From contig NZ_CP122379.1 in NCBI RefSeq assembly GCF_029814825.1, positions 2,542,001 to 2,606,000 on the forward strand: a stretch of 64,000 nucleotides of DNA, given 5' to 3'. The notes under the pieces are model-generated. The model worked only from the letters and a program-made list of their open reading frames with translations, had not been told where the DNA came from and did no database searches. Source of the DNA: Aequorivita marisscotiae (GTDB taxonomy: Bacteria; Bacteroidota; Bacteroidia; Flavobacteriales; Flavobacteriaceae). The position numbers were made by a program, and so were the translations under genes. This document shows, piece after piece, positions 63,834 through 64,000 of this stretch (positions are counted from its first letter, which is position 1; the number at the start of each line of letters is the position of its first letter).

Positions 63834-64000
63834 ATTTTAAATTGATTTATGAATATATAAAATGTTTTAAAAAAGTACTGAAATCCTTTTACTAAAAGTA
63901 TTAATTGTGCAGAGCTAAATTAGCAATGACAGCAAAAATAAACTATGTTTCTTTTTGTAGAAAATAGAAAACTACACCGCCGATAAAATAACAAAAAACA

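Noticed and set aside
1..64000. tRNA, rRNA, tmRNA or phage genes
   Set aside because: I looked through the spacers for CCA-ended cloverleaf stems and rRNA motifs and for phage-type proteins and recognised none.

Overview
The window is chromosomal core DNA of a member of the Bacteroidota, most likely family Flavobacteriaceae. The evidence is AT-rich sequence, many exact matches to the Bacteroidota -7 promoter element TANNTTTG just upstream of genes, a type IX secretion C-terminal sorting domain, many lipoproteins and outer-membrane proteins, and a menaquinone pathway. I saw no rRNA, tRNA, CRISPR array, prophage, transposase or plasmid gene. Genus assignment is not possible from the sequence alone.

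Layout. 0-5 kb: the end of a LuxR-type response regulator, an RluA-type pseudouridine synthase, panB and the L-serine dehydratase gene. 3.8-8.3 kb: a dinB/short-dnaE polymerase pair with extragenic repeat elements in and around it. 8.4-14.3 kb: an MFS transporter, a membrane sulfatase-like protein, dnaK and a BASS-family transporter. 14.5-25.2 kb: a secreted LRR protein, an esterase, a menaquinone block (hotdog thioesterase, menF, menD, with menB 5 kb further on), a CvfB-like RNA-binding protein, a four-gene cysteine-rich operon ending in a MarR regulator, and a secreted C1B peptidase. 25.2-38.9 kb (minus strand): asnB behind an apparent asparagine-coding attenuator, a fused 2-oxoacid dehydrogenase E1, an M1-peptidase-like outer-membrane protein, a LOG-family protein, uvrA, ggt and acpH. 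38.9-45.4 kb: an acyltransferase, glmM, lpxL, rhomboid, PAP2, and cbpM/cbpA. 45.7-52.9 kb: parE, a lipoprotein gene, parC and rpsA with a long structured leader. 53-64 kb: pyrR-pyrB, rnz, a T9SS-secreted LRR protein, pdxH, a polyphosphate block (sixA-ppk-ppx), a membrane-anchored glutamate-synthase-like protein and trmL.

The most notable finding is upstream of asnB. A 14-codon reading frame with four Asn codons ends inside one arm of a hairpin whose other arm overlaps a strong intrinsic terminator: the classic layout of ribosome-mediated attenuation, here apparently for asparagine. Other distinctive signals are: two matching TTAGGA-N-TCCTAA palindromes overlapping the promoters of the MarR gene and of the redox operon that contains it; a second, synonymous copy of the dnaK 3' end just after the dnaK stop; a 73-bp repeat element bracketed by a 10-bp direct repeat at the start codon of the C1B peptidase gene; a repeat element that now encodes the tail of DnaE; an M1-type peptidase whose zinc motif has been lost but which keeps an outer-membrane barrel; and nested hairpins in the rpsA leader.

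Start codons were chosen using ATG position, family alignment from memory and -7 promoter elements. In several genes (dnaE, E1, pyrR, menB, uvrA) a promoter element lies inside or downstream of the longest possible frame and argues for a shorter protein.
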